Assembly: GCA_029378245.1 (NCBI GenBank)
Contig: JARKIF010000296.1
Coordinates: 1 to 32,181, forward strand
Length of the DNA: 32,181 nt
DNA from: Roridomyces roridus
Taxonomy: Eukaryota > Basidiomycota > Agaricomycetes > Agaricales > Mycenaceae
Reading direction: 5' to 3'
Part shown: piece by piece, positions 1-10,993 of the stretch
Layout of the letters: the number at the start of each line of letters is the position of its first letter
Position numbering within the stretch: the stretch's first letter is position 1
Made by a program: the position numbers and the translations under genes
The notes under the pieces: model-generated
What the model saw: the letters and a program-made list of their open reading frames with translations, nothing else
Told to the model about the DNA's origin: nothing
The model's database searches: none

Positions 1-631
1 CCTTTTTTTAGACGTCGCCGCCCAAGTGTCTCTCATTGTGCCTTTGTGGATGAGCAACCTATGAGCGCGGACGTTCTCGGTGTCGACACTGCGCTGGACC
101 GCACGACGGTGGGCGTTACATCAGGGATCGCCCACTGGGACGTTTACTGACGATGAGGGGTCTTTTCCTGGGACAGGTATGTAACGTCGCGTCCCTCTAT
201 TATACCTACTTACCTCTCATCTTCTCCACTCTCCAGCCACCCTCGTCGAAGGCTCGGACTACGTCTCATTCACGTACGTTCTCGTGGACGACCAGGTCAC
301 CCACACCGCGGGTGGGGTGTGTTCCATCCAAGGCGGGACAGAAATCTGCGTGGCCAACGCGGATGGGCAGGCCGCTACTGAGACTGATCCTGCAACGGCG
401 TTTGTTGTTCAGGCCGCGGCGACGACGGGGGCTCCTGCGCCAGGGGCGAGTTCGAATTCGGCTCCTTCTGCCGCGGGCAAGAGCGGGGGCGGGGGAGCAG
501 CTACTGGCTCGAGCCCTGATGCTAGCGCGCCCTCGGCGTCGACCAAGGATTCAGGCGCTATCCACACCACCTCTGCGGCATCTGCTTTCGCCGGCCTAAT
601 TGGCGTTGCTTTGGGTGTTTACTTTGCTTGA
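1..631 (+). CDS. Family B secreted, probably GPI-anchored protein (B1), 5' end outside window
   Basis: Role unknown; it looks like a cell-surface or wall protein. The window opens in the last bases of intron 1 (AG at 10-11). Exon 2 runs 12-176, intron 2 is 177-236 (GTATGT...CTCCAG) and exon 3 is 237-631. Exon 3 encodes a domain ending in two cysteines (GGVCSIQ...EICVAN), an Ala/Ser/Gly-rich stalk and a C-terminal hydrophobic segment (about the last 20 residues, ending GVYFA), as in a GPI signal. Exon 2 carries the VLGVDTALDRTT motif, comparable to GVDSNGHTTY of family A. The copy at 2831 supplies the missing signal-peptide exon by analogy. Exon 2 does not stay in one frame: near position 45 one T seems missing relative to the other copy, and near 125-130 one G seems extra, so the two shifts cancel. 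The gene converges on A1. Confidence 0.6.
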
Positions 632-824
632 ACACGGCTCACGGACTTTCACTCCGCTCTACATACATACCCACCACTCAACAATACCCTCCCTAAAATG
701 CCATTTGGCAGATTAATTCAAGGCTGATTTTGATTCACGAATTGCGTCGAGAACCTGACATTATTCGTCATAAAGTAAGTAAAAAAGTCCGTGTCAACTA
801 CATTCTACGCAGCAAATCCTTCCG

Positions 825-1536
825 TCAGAGGAGATAGTACGTCAGCAAAGGACTGATCAGCATGAACGCCGAAGCTGAAAGGGTCTGAGCAGAACTCGGC
901 TTGGACTCTGTTGGCTGCGCGGGGGCGCTGCCGGTGGGCTGCGACGAACTACCGTTGGCCGGGGACGTGCTTCCGCTTGCTGGGGTTGCGCTGGCAGAGG
1001 CACTAGGGCCAGGCACGTCAAGAACGAGCTGGGTGACAGAAAGCGTGGCCGTCTGCGGCCCCTTTGCGCTGTCGTCCACCCCCGTGCAGACGGCACCACC
1101 GCTCTGCAGGTTGCAATCAAAGCCGGCGACGAGAGTGAGTCCTTGGGAGGTGAACGAGAGAGTATAATCTGCAACTGCCGGGTCTCCTCCGGCAACTAAT
1201 GTTCCTGGATGATAGTGTACATTAGTATTGGGTGGGGAAGAGGATGTGGGTATGTACCGGTGATGAAGGCTGCGGTGCTTGAGCCTTCCATCTCGTCCTG
1301 CTTCAATGCATATGTAGTATGGCCGTTCGAGTCGACGCCCACGACGGCAGCTTGGAGCGCGGTGGATTCGGCGTTGAAGAATTGGGGCACGGTGACTGTG
1401 ACTAGCTCGGGGGCAGGTGCGGCCGCGACGACTGCAGAGCGCGAGTCAGCGTATCCAAATGTGAACAAAATAGAAAAACAAACGGACGCTTGGTAACAGC
1501 AGCCAATGCAATAAGGTTGAAAAGAGTCCCGACCAT
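825..1536 (-). CDS. Family A secreted GPI-anchored-type protein (A1), intact
   Basis: Surface protein of unknown function. Three exons: 1536-1488, 1431-1258 and 1195-825. Exon 1 gives a signal peptide (MVGTLFNLIALAA). Intron 1 starts GTCCGT and ends CTCTGCAG, joining to LVAAAPAPELVTVTVP. Exon 2 carries the VVGVDSNGHTTY motif; exon 3 starts VAGGDPAVADYT and has one cysteine pair (GFDCNLQ...AVCTG), a LVLDV strand, a Ser/Pro/Gly-rich stalk with two short repeats, and a hydrophobic tail (AFMLISPLLTYYLL) without a charged end, typical of a GPI signal. All three exons join in one frame. A TATATA box lies about 85 bases upstream (1621-1630). The gene converges on B1 (193-base gap). The family is recognised only from its paralogs here; no enzymatic motif is visible. 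Confidence 0.8.
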
Positions 1537-2392
1537 CTTGTAAGAAGTAGAAAAGTAAAAGAAGTTGGCGAGGAGGGTTGTGTTGTGTTTTCCGGCCTCA
1601 CTACTTTACAATCGAGGTGCTTATATACCTTGCAGCCGAAACACCCTTGCGCTTAGTTCAGCGCTCGCAGGACTGCCTTGAGTTTGGCGAGACAGGGGCG
1701 CCGGGTAAGTTGTGATCGGCGCGGCTTGGCGTCATTACTAAGGCTCTGCTTTGCAGTGCCGTCAACAGTGCTCATCACTCACCAGAGCCTACCAGAGCTT
1801 GCTCATTCCAGGTCCTTACAACAGGCCTCACCTCTATCCAGACGATCCAGCCTTTCTTTTGACAGCCCATGAAAAGGACTCTCCAAGAACTCCATTGCGC
1901 GGAGATATCAGGTCTTCCTTACAGTTGAATATTGAATCCCTCATGATATCGACAGCCATGAGAGGAGTTCTCAAAGAATATTACGGGGAGGTATCAATCG
2001 GGATGAAGGCGACGCCGACGCCCTCAAGAAATCCTCAAACAAACTCGGTTCTGCTTCGATCGATGTCTATTGTGTTGGCTGGGGCCGGTGGTTGAGACTC
2101 CAAGGATGGCATCCCGAGATCGGCGCAATTACCAAGTGTAAGCGAGGACGAATCGATGTGAGTCAGACCAGGATAATCACCTCTGCAGCACCCATATGCT
2201 CTCAAGGGGGAGCGGCCAGTGCTCACAGCCCTAGCCCCACTCTTGAGGCTGTGAATAACGAATCGCTTTCGGGAGGCAGATAGGGAACGGCCGCTGGGTT
2301 GGAGGCAGTACCACGACCGCTGGAACTGTGGTAGGAGTACAGTCACCTCATTTCATTGCGCCAAGTCTCAAAAAAAACGACAGTCGACAGTA
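1537..2392. repeat. Recurrent upstream block R, copy 1
   Basis: No convincing gene. It holds the A1 promoter (TATA at 1621-1630) and then a non-coding block that recurs upstream of the other A genes. Shared landmarks are the GCGCTCGCAGGACTGCC and GAGTTTGGCGAGACAGGGG stretches (about 1660-1697), also found near 12115, 17990, 18200, 20260 and 22710, and a segment with CGAATCGCTTTCGGGAG (about 2260-2276), also near 12595 and 18620. Short ORFs inside are not conserved in frame between copies. Confidence 0.65.
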
Positions 2393-2585
2393 GAGTGTAT
2401 TGGATGTCGACGAAAAGTGGAAATTCTGTCAAGTGAAATCCTTGACAGATTTAAGCGAATCTTGCAGGATTGATCCCACTGGAGCCCACTGGGCGCGTCC
2501 CATCAGCCCAGCTTCTCGTGAGATTCGCTCCACTTTTAAGCGAAATCTCGCTTAAATCCACTTTCTGTCGACATCCAATACGCTC
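2393..2585. mobile_element. 193-bp MITE with TA target duplication (Tc1/mariner-like)
   Basis: The ends are inverted repeats: GAGTGTATTGGATGTCGAC at the left and the complement of GTCGACATCCAATACGCTC at the right, extending imperfectly to about 29 bases. TA flanks both sides (2391-2392 and 2586-2587). The paralogous stretch at about 20826-20880 is continuous through the site, with no insert. There is no coding capacity. Internal bases include a second inverted motif (AGCGAAATCTCGCTT). Confidence 0.8.
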
Positions 2586-2780
2586 TAGTCAACTGCTACT
2601 CGAGCAAGCTCAGAATACCAATTAGGTCGGTGAGACTTTCGCTGAAGGAGTTCCCCCACTCAAAAGATAAAATTGCTCACCAAGGTGCAAAATTGAAATC
2701 ATGGCTCGTCCTCAAACCCATACTAGCAGATGATACACCAACAGCGGATCCACCGATCAGTATTCCCGCCGACGGACCGT

Positions 2781-2790
2781 CCTATATATA
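2781..2790 (+). promoter_or_regulatory. TATA box of family B copy B2
   Basis: CCTATATATA lies about 45 bases before the ATG at 2831. The preceding sequence from about 2697 (ATCATGGCTCGTCCTCAAAC) recurs at about 21124 ahead of the third family B copy, so this is the shared family B promoter. Confidence 0.55.
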
Positions 2791-2830
2791 GGGTCGCAAC
2801 AACTGGCAGTTTTTTCACTGTAACCTGGCC

Positions 2831-3290
2831 ATGACCCGAGTCCTCGCTCTCTCGTTTGTGGCTCTCAGCCTCCAATGTCCGTCCGTTTTCCCTGTTTTTG
2901 TCCGACGCGCTCACTTAACACCCCTTTTTAGACGTCGTGGCTCACTGTGCCTTTTGCCGATGAGCAGCCTCTAAGCGCGGACGTTCTCGGTATCGATACT
3001 ACGCTGGACCGCACGACGTAGGCGCTGCATCACGGATCGCCTACTGGGACGTTCGCCGAGGGTGAGGTCTTTTCCTGGGACAGGTATGTAACGCGTTCTT
3101 ATGAGTACCTCTCATCCCTCGCGTTCCAGCCAGAATATGTTTCCTTCACGTAGGTTCTCGCGGATCCGGACAACCAGGTCACCCACACCGCGGGCGGGGA
3201 GTGTTCCATTCAAGACGTCTCACTCAAACCTGCTGCATATCCAACCACGTTCGCTAAACTTTGCCATTTAGCAGATTAAATAAATGAAGG
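2831..3290 (+). pseudogene. Family B secreted protein copy B2, decayed
   Basis: Exon 1 (2831-2876) is intact and encodes a signal peptide (MTRVLALSFVALSLQ). Intron 1 is 2877-2931 and exon 2 starts at 2932. Exon 2 then shows lesions against B1: a frame change in the first codons (near 2940), an in-frame TAG where B1 has ACGGTGGGC (about 3018), and further small changes. Intron 2 and the start of exon 3 are recognisable (GTATGTAACG near 3083; the bases encoding DNQVTHTAGG near 3170), but the stalk and anchor region is missing after about 3215. The gene is a relic whose promoter and first exon survive, so a short transcript is possible. It converges on A2, as B1 does on A1. Confidence 0.7.
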
Positions 3291-3386
3291 CTGATATTTG
3301 ATTCGTGAATTGCGTCGAGAACCTCGTATCGTAAGTGAAAAAAGTACGTCCCAACTACATTCTACGCTACGCAACAAGTCCGTCCA

Positions 3387-4172
3387 TCAGAGGAGATAAT
3401 ACGCCAGCAAAGGACTGATCAGCATGAACGCCGAAGCTGAAAGGGTCTGAGCCGAACTCGGCTTGGACCCAGTTGGCTGTGTGGGGGAGACTCCGTTGCC
3501 GGTGGGCTGCGACGAGTTACCGTTGACCGGGGACGAGCTACCGTTGGTCGGTGACGCGCTGCCACTGGCTGGGGTTGCGCTGCCACTGACTGGGTTCACG
3601 CTACCACTGATTGGGGTCGCGCTTGCAGGGGCAGCAGTGCCAGTCACGTCGAGAACGAGCTGGGTGACGGAAAGCGCGGCCGTCTGCGGCCCCTGTCCAC
3701 CGGCGGCCACCCCCGAGCAGACGGCACCATCGCTCTGCAGACCGCAATCAAAGCCAGCGAGGACAGTGACTGCTTGGGAGGTGAACGAGATAGTATAGTC
3801 TGCAACTGCCGGATCTCCTCCGGCCACTAATGTTCCTGGATGATAATATTGGGGGGGTGGAAGACTCAAGAGGATGTGGGTATGTACCGGTGACGAAGGC
3901 CAAGGTGCTTGAGCTCTCGACCTGGTCCTGCTTTAATGCGTATGTAGTATGTCCTTCGGAGTCGACGCCCACGACGGCAGCTTGGACCGCGGTGGATAAT
4001 GATTCGGGCTCGAAGAATGGGGGCACGGTGACTGTGACTAGCTCCGGGGCAGGTGCGCCTGCGACGACTATATGCAGCGCGAGTCAGCGTATCCAAATGT
4101 GAACGAGAGAAAATTAAACGGACGCTTGGTAGCAGCAGCCAATGCTAGAAGGTTGAAAAAAGTCCCGACCAT
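3387..4172 (-). CDS. Family A secreted GPI-anchored-type protein (A2), intact, with longest repeat stalk
   Basis: Surface protein of unknown function with the A1 architecture. Exons: 4172-4124, 4067-3888 and 3826-3387; all splice in frame. The signal peptide is MVGTFFNLLALAAATK, the middle domain has VVGVDSEGHTTY, and the third exon has GFDCGLQ...AVCSG. The stalk contains five tandem seven-residue units (PISGSVN, PVSGSAT, PASGSAS, PTNGSSS, PVNGNSS), more than any other copy here, followed by the LISPLLAYYLL hydrophobic tail. A TATA-like CTTATACA lies about 80 bases upstream (4251-4258). About 160 bases upstream of the ATG the flank is interrupted by the Plavaka element, so distal promoter sequence homologous to the other copies now lies beyond 11901. 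Confidence 0.82.
3508..3615 (-). repeat. 21-bp tandem repeat in the A2 stalk
   Basis: Five imperfect 21-base units encode seven-residue blocks of the type P-x-(S/N)-G-(S/N)-x-x. A1 and A3 have about two units and A4 and A5 have other, shorter arrangements, so the array varies in copy number between paralogs while keeping frame. Confidence 0.75.
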
Positions 4173-4330
4173 CGTGTTGAAAATTGAAAGAAAGAACTTG
4201 GACAGGAGGGTTTTGTTGTGTTCTCCGGCTTTACTCTCCTGCCCCCATGTTCTTATACACCTTACAGCCGAATTCGAAGCGTCCAGTGCTGGGTATCAAG
4301 CCAAATCGGCCATGTATGGAGCTCCGCCGC

Positions 4331-4938
4331 GCCATCACCAAATTTGTCAAACGCATGTAAGCACTTTTGACACTTCTGAGCGGCTATCAGAGTTTTGATC
4401 GGCTTGTCAGCGGCTTCTGAGCGCCCACAACCCTCTTCCTCCTCTCACAACCTCGTACAAGCCTTCCAGCCGTCATCCAAGCGCCATATACATCCATCAA
4501 GACCCTCTTACCTGCCAGCTTATCCACATCCGCAGGTCTCCCGCTTTACCCGCACCCTGGATGCAGTCTTCGGGCCTTCTGCCAGGCACGTCCGCCTCGA
4601 CGCCAACTTAACACCGCGCTCGACTCGCGACTTTACCGCGGTCTCAAAGGCCATGAGTTCTACGCCTTTCTATTGCTCTGGCTCCTGACTGCATTTCAGG
4701 GTGCGATCGCCTTCGGACAATGATTTTTGTGACGTCCAACGTCTAAATCGTCGTTCCAATGGACCCTTCTGGCCGACCTCGTGCACAAAGCTGTAATACC
4801 TCGTCTATGCAATATATATTGTCCCCAGGTTGCCGATCTCAGTCGACACATCACCCTTCATTGGACACGGGTGTCTCGTCTCGTCCTCGTATGCGGCCAG
4901 TCCTCTGGCTATTCCTCCTCGCTGTTCTTCTTCTCTTC
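4331..4938 (+). other. Transposon left end and leader, non-coding
   Basis: There is no convincing gene over about 600 bases. Near the end are two copies of TTCTGAGCG (4374-4382 and 4415-4423), a possible subterminal transposase-binding repeat. A TATA-like AATATATATT lies at 4811-4820. The open frames here are pyrimidine-rich and have no domain signature. Confidence 0.5.
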
Positions 4939-7900
4939 ATGCCGAAAGAATTATGCCTCTGGTGCGAACAAGAATTCGACGCTGGGCGAGCTATGAACGC
5001 TCACACGCGGAAATGTACGGGGAAGCGGCAAGCCCACACCGAGACTGTCGAGCACGCCTCAACTGTCGAGGCGGCGGTCGCGGCGGCTACTGTGGCGGCC
5101 TTGGCTGCTGAACCAGTGCGCTTCATGCTCACCATCGGAGACTAATGCCCATTTATTTCTGCTAGCTTCATGAACCGGCGCCAACTCCCGCACCTCCGTC
5201 CCCGCCTGCTCTGCCCCCACGTCTTGATAAACGTCCTCGCCGGACTATCATCCTCCCTGCGAGATACCGCCAAGATGACAACGACGACGCTGCTCCGGAG
5301 CCCGTCTCAACGGTTGTTGCTGCCGCTGCCCCCGCCCATGAGGACTTTGCTGATCCTGACGGCGGAGATACTCCTCCAGCTACATGGGTACGCACCACCC
5401 CGAATCGACACGGCGTCTACAAGGTCCTAGTTCGGCCTACGACCCACGATCCGGACGACATTACCTCGCTCGATGATCTCTGCAAATCATCGAAGCTATC
5501 TGTGATGAAACGCCCCCTGCTCGCAAAGCCATCGAATACACCTTGGTGGTTTCCCTTCGCTAGCGCAACCGTGGCTCGCCTCATGATGTGGTTTCATCTC
5601 GGCTCCAGTCTCAAATCCATTGACGACCTCGACGCGCTCATCACCAATGTCTTGCTCCAGGACGACTTCAACCGCGAGGAACTTGTTGGATTCCGCGCCG
5701 CACTTGGCAACAAGACTCTGGACGACTTCAAATCGTCTCCGGATGGTATGCCAGTCCCAGACACTTGGAAGCGCACCTCCGTGCGCATCAAGGTGCCTGG
5801 GAAGAATGTTCGCACGGCCGAGGAGGAAGCGGTCGAGTTTGAGGTGGGAGGACTTGTTTATCGCGACCTCCTCGACGTGATGGTCGAGAATTTTTCCGGG
5901 CCTGCGTTTTCCGAGTACCACACCACGCCGTTTGTCTACCGCCTGGATCCAGCCTACGATCCGACCGATACAACGGACCTGCCCGATGCGCCCCTTGATC
6001 ATGCTGGTCTTCCCCCTCTCCCTGACGATCACACCCCCGTGTACGGCGAGGTTTTTGCCTCGGAGCGGCTCAGGAAAATGCATAGCGAACTTCCTCCGTC
6101 TCCCACACCCAATATCGAGACGATAATTGCGGCGTATATGTTCTGGTCGGACGCTACTCACCTTGCAAACTTTGGGAATGCGTCTCTTTGGCCGCTGTAC
6201 ACCTTTTTCGGTAACCAGTCCAAGTACCCGCGCGCTCGTCCACGTCGAATGCATGCCATCACACCGCTTATTTTCCATCGGTACGTTTCCTCCCGGGCTC
6301 ATTGGTCTGTATACTAACAGTGTCTCAGTTACCCGACAGCATCAAGGATTTTTATCGGCAGCATTTCAATGTGGCGCCGAGTGCCGCTATCCTCACACAT
6401 CTCAAGCGCGAGTTGATGCATGCCATTTGGGACACGCTCATCACTGCCGAGTTCATACATGCCTACATCCATGGCCATCTGGTCAAATGTTTTGACGGCG
6501 TCGAGCGTTTGGTATTTCCGCGATTTTTCTCTTACAGTGCCGACTATCCTGAAAAGTAAGCAATTTCATTTCTCGCTTCCTGGTTCTGAATTTTCATAGA
6601 ATCATTCTCGCGACCATTCGCAACTTTGGCGGCTGCCCGTGCCCGCGGTGTTTCATCTCCAAAGACAAGATTGACGACATGGGGACCCATAACGACATGC
6701 GCCGCCGCAAGGAGACACGCGAGGACACCCCACGGTATCGCAGAATGATCGAGTCCGCTCGCAACTTCATCTACAAGCTCGGTCGAGTAATCACCGGAGT
6801 GGACGTGGAGAAGTTGTTGAAACCACAGTCTTGGGTGCCCACACGGGTAAGTGTTTCATGATCCACGAACACACAATCTCACTATTATTTTCAGAATGCA
6901 TTCTCCAAGCTCGCCGAACACGGTCTCAATTTATTCAGCCTCTTCGTTCCTGATCTTCTCCATGAGGTTGAGCTTGGAACCTGGAAATCACTCTTCACTC
7001 ATCTGCTCCGGCTTCTGCAAGCGCGCGGCGAGGAATTCATCCAGATGCTCGACGAGCGGTATGTGTACTTTTATTCCCTCTGATTTCGACTCATGCACGC
7101 TGAAGATTTCGATTGATTCCAACGTTTGGACGCAGCACCATTCGCCGGTTTACCGCCAACGTGTCGGAACTCAAAAAGCTCGCCGCTCGTGACTGGGAGG
7201 ATATACTACAGGTGTGTTACAAGTTCATTCTCTGATCGCAGTCTTCTAATCTTGACCTAGTGCTGTCTTCCCGTTCTCGAGGGTCTGTTTCCACCCGAAT
7301 ATGAACCTCTCGTCCTCAGCCTCGTGTACACTTTCGCCACCTTCCACGCATATGCCAAGCTCCGCATGCACACGGGAATTACCATCGCGACTTTCCGCAC
7401 CGTTACAAAAGAGCTGGGTTCCCAAGCACGCCGATTCATCCGCAAGACGGTCGATATCATGGTCTTTGAACTCCCCGCCGAGATCAGGCGCCGTCAGCGC
7501 CGAGACGCCAAGAACAAGAAGACGTCCGAGCCCACCGCAAAGCAGAAAAAAAGCTGGAACATCTCGACTTACAAGTGGCACGCGATGGGCGACTACGCGG
7601 ACAGTATCGAAGAATTTGGCACTCTGGATTCGTACTCCACCCAGATCGTGAGTAATTTGTGGCGTTGACTGAATCGGAAACTAACTATGGGCCTCAGGGA
7701 GAGCTTGCTCATCGTCTATGCAAGATTCTCTACGGGCGTACGAATCGGCGTGGATTTGAGTCGCAGATTGCTACTCACGAGCGCCGCCGCCGTATCCTCT
7801 GTGGAGTACAGCAGAACATGCATACCGCCACTCTATCCGCCGACGACACTCGGGCTACCAGCACTACAAATCCGCTTCTGATGTTGCGAAACCTCAGTCC

Positions 7901-9091
7901 ACACACAAACGTCATAAAGTGCAAACGGTTCTGCTGGGCGATGATGAAATTCTACCCCCAACTCCGCCCAAGCAGCATCATCACATTTCGGACTCGCGCC
8001 GCACGTGGATGGATTTGACGGACATGCCGGATATCGTTGAGGACGAACCGGCATTTGAGGTGAATATTCCTTCAGCATCGTGATGATGGTATTCAACGAT
8101 GTTGGGCAGGGATTCGTCGATAAACTTCGACTTCATCTCCTGGGGCGACTTCTGGGCTCCAGGTGGAACGGCCAATACACTCCGGACGACCTCACCCAAA
8201 TTGTTTTCGTGAAAGACCGCATCTTCTCGCACAAGTACATGCGGGTCAATTATACGACTTACGACTGCTTGCGTGATGCGGATATGGTCCATGCCACGAC
8301 TCGCCCAGACATCCTGATGCTCTCTCGTGAAGAAAATCCAGCTCACCCGTATATCTACGCGCGCGTCGTCTCGATTTTTCATGCTCAAGTGCAACACATC
8401 GGGCCACGATCCAAAAACGAGAGAAAAGTGCACGAGATGCAATTTCTCTGGGTTCGATTCTTCGAACGCGATACACGCAAGCCGGGCGGTTGGAAATATA
8501 AACGCCTCCATCGCCTGAACTTTGTTGGAACGAGTGATGACCCGTCTGCAGGTTTCGGCTTTGTAGACCCTGCTCGAGTCATTCGCGGCGTTCACCTCAT
8601 CCCGGCTTTCCACTACGGGAAGACGAACGATTACATGGAAGGCTCGTCTATTGTCCGTCACATTCACGGCGAAGACGATTCTGACTATACATTCTACTAC
8701 GTGAATCAGTATGTCTTTCTGATTTTTTCGCTCCTCCTGTTTTCTAATGCATGTCAGATTTGCTGACCGTGATCTATTCATGCGATACGCCGGTGATGCT
8801 GTTGGTCACCACACCGCAGATCTCTCTCCGGAAGACCTCGGTGTCGAGCTGGACAACGAGACGCAGGAGAGCGACGGGGAGGAGGAGATGGATGTTGACG
8901 ACGAGCGACAATTGGATGCTGAACCGGATGTCGACGCACCAATGGATGAGGAAGAGGAGGAAGAGGAGATTGAGAGCAGTGAGGAAGAAGATGACGAAGA
9001 AGAAGATGACGAGGAACAAGATTTCGAGGCGCTACAGGGTGATTGCGACGATGAAGATGTGTATGACACGGTCGGATACGATGAATTGTAG
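4939..9091 (+). CDS. Plavaka transposase, nine exons, with frame breaks
   Basis: Transposase of a Plavaka/CACTA-like element, acting on its own ends in the nucleus. Start chosen at ATG 4939 because it directly precedes a zinc finger (CLWCEQEF...HTRKC). Exons, approximate: 4939-5115, 5166-6285, 6331-6555, 6600-6846, 6895-7058, 7106-7211, 7261-7647, 7698-8708, 8758-9091. Landmarks of the family are SADYPEK, GGCPCPRCF, FVPDLLHEVELGTWK, TIRRFTANVSELKKLAARDWED, KWHAMGDY, DSYSTQIGELAH, HKYMRVNYTTYD, FGFVDPARVIRGVHLIPAFHYG and ADRDLFMRY. The C-terminus is a long Glu/Asp tract. Frame breaks occur in exon 8 near 7795-7810 and near 8075, and the exon 2/3 join is out of phase unless an unusual GTTTCC donor is used. 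This copy is therefore probably not functional unless those are sequence errors. Catalytic residues were not assigned. Confidence 0.85.
8880..9090 (+). repeat. Acidic low-complexity tract in transposase C-terminus
   Basis: GAG/GAA/GAT/GAC-rich sequence encodes mostly Glu and Asp. It produces a spurious poly-Ser frame on the other strand. Confidence 0.7.
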
Positions 9092-9200
9092 ACAAATTGT
9101 AGATTTTTTCGATGAATCTTGCTATCAGACACCACCACCTGAGCGCCTGGGACTGCCTGAGGCCAGGTAAGGCGTCAGCGGGAATGGATGTGGTGATAGG

Positions 9201-9207
9201 TATAAAA
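9201..9207 (+). promoter_or_regulatory. TATA box of the DUF6698 gene
   Basis: TATAAAA lies 64 bases before the ATG at 9265 and 110 bases after the transposase stop, so the second transposon gene seems to have its own promoter. Confidence 0.6.
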
Positions 9208-9264
9208 GTGTCGCGTTGTTTGGACGCGCTTGACTCCTCTTGTCCTCTACCACCACCATCACTC

Positions 9265-10993
9265 ATGGCTCCCGCCCCCGAATCATCCTCTTCCGCCACT
9301 TCCCGCTCCTCTCCCGAACCCGAGACACAAGAAGACACGTCCGTGTCGGACACGGCCATCGTCCAACGTATCAGCCGTCTACTCGCACCGTATCTGGAGT
9401 CGGAGGGCACGGAATCGCGTCGGGCGGGCAAACGAGCGCGTCGAGGGCCTCTGTGAGTCACTTTACACGCAATAGGACCCATCTGACGCGTCGTTCAGCG
9501 ACAACAAGACGCCGTCGGAGAAGCTCGCATCCCTTGCCAAATTCTGGTCGCGTGGAGTCTCCCCTTTCGATGACATTTCAGACTCCCTCACCTGCGCAAT
9601 GACGGCGCGTTTTGGTCCCACCGCTCCACCACGTCCTGCACCCAAGACCAAGTACGTATCCATCCGCCTCACTGTCAAGCCTCGTCGCCTGATTTCTTTC
9701 CAGGGCCCAGAAAGAGGCTGCTGCCAAACGCGAACGGCTGGAGAAGAATTTCGGTGTCATGCTTGCGCAAGCTCCAGACGTTATCGACCTCCTCAAAGCC
9801 GTCTTTATGAAGAAGAAGGACTGGAGTCCATTGATCCAGCTGGTGCGTCGTCGTTGCTTCATCATTATGCCCTCTCATCGCTGTCTACAGCTACGGTCTG
9901 CAGCCACCGGCGCAAGACACCACGACACCAACGGTATCCGCACCCACCCCTCCTACGCTTTGGAAGCCGGCGACGCCTTTATGCCTCCCATTCCTGACGA
10001 CGGCAACAAGTCCAAGCGCGGCGTGCACAACCTGACGATCCAGCGGTACTTGGCCCCGTGGCCTCTTCGGACGAAGCTTGAGGAGGTCGAGGTTGTAGAG
10101 GGTGTGGAGCAGCCCACGGCCAAGGCCCTGGAGTGAGTCATGCTCAACTCTCGCGCGCATATACTCATGTAATCTGTCAACAGGCTACGTGACGAGCTCA
10201 AATCTTACAAGCTCAAGCTCTCCGACCGTGACTACCCCTCCATTTTCTACGCTCCTGGAACTGTTTTCGACCCCGCTGACGTGGATGCGGGCCTCTTCAA
10301 GTCGACGTTCATTGTTCGAGTACGTGTTCATTAACTGACTGTTCTACTCACATATCCAGAGCTTGCGTCGGATTTGGACGGGTCCCAACACGGCTTTGGA
10401 AAGCTCTGAATCCTTGCATCCGACGTGCAACGCCCGCGCGCACGGTCAGTTCACGGTGACGGGTCGGATGGTGGCGTATGCATGTATACAGGTGCGGTGA
10501 GATCGTCTTCATGGTCTGTTCTCTGGCTGACTGCTCAGCAGGGACGCACGGCGTTGACTACCAAAGACTGGGGCCGGAATGCTGGAGGATACGATTATGT
10601 GAGGGTGCACCGGCAGATCGTCGAGTTGTTTGAGGAGGATCCAGAGGAGCCTTGGGTGGTGGAGACTCTCGAGTGGCTTACCCAGTGCGTGTTGGCGCTC
10701 GATCCCTTCCTTCTCTGACCCAATTTTCCAGACGAGTCTTTCCTGCGGACTCGATCAACGGCGGTGACGAAGAGGAGGAGGAAGACGACGACATAAGTGC
10801 TACGAACATCATCCTCGCCCAACGCCGCGCTCGCAAAGCTGCCCGCGAGGCTGCACAGCGTGATGACGAGGAGCAGGAAGACTCGACGACACCTGCAAAT
10901 CCCTCCGGGTCTTCGACCGCTGGTTCTTCTGGAGCGAGCGCCTCCGTGAGTTCTCAACTCTGCAAGGTATCGACGCTGATGCGGACTCAGTAA
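9265..10993 (+). CDS. DUF6698-type protein carried by the transposon, eight exons, intact
   Basis: Function unknown; DUF6698-type genes are abundant in agaricomycetes. Exons: 9265-9452, 9499-9651, 9704-9842, 9891-10132, 10184-10319, 10360-10491, 10542-10684 and 10732-10993; every junction keeps frame. The N-terminal part is Ser/Pro-rich with a basic patch (RRAGKRARR) that could be a nuclear signal. The middle has KKDWSPLIQL and YLAPWPLRTKLEEVE. The DUF6698-like core is DRDYPSIFYAPGTVFDP, IWTGPNTALES, CNARAHGQFTVTGRMVAYACIQGR and EDPEEPWVVETLEWLTQRVFP. The C-terminus is acidic, then RRARKAAREAAQRD and Ser/Gly-rich. The last GT-AG pair, if used, ends at the same TAA at 10991. It sits inside the same inverted repeats as the transposase and in the same direction, so it is element cargo or an accessory. 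Family assignment is from memory of the core motifs. Confidence 0.72.

Noticed and set aside
4395..4688. 97-codon plus-strand ORF in the transposon leader
   Set aside because: Biased Pro/Ser/His composition, not joined to the transposase frame, no domain.
8806..9138. Minus-strand poly-Ser ORF
   Set aside because: Reverse reading of the acidic tract of the transposase; no other protein signal.
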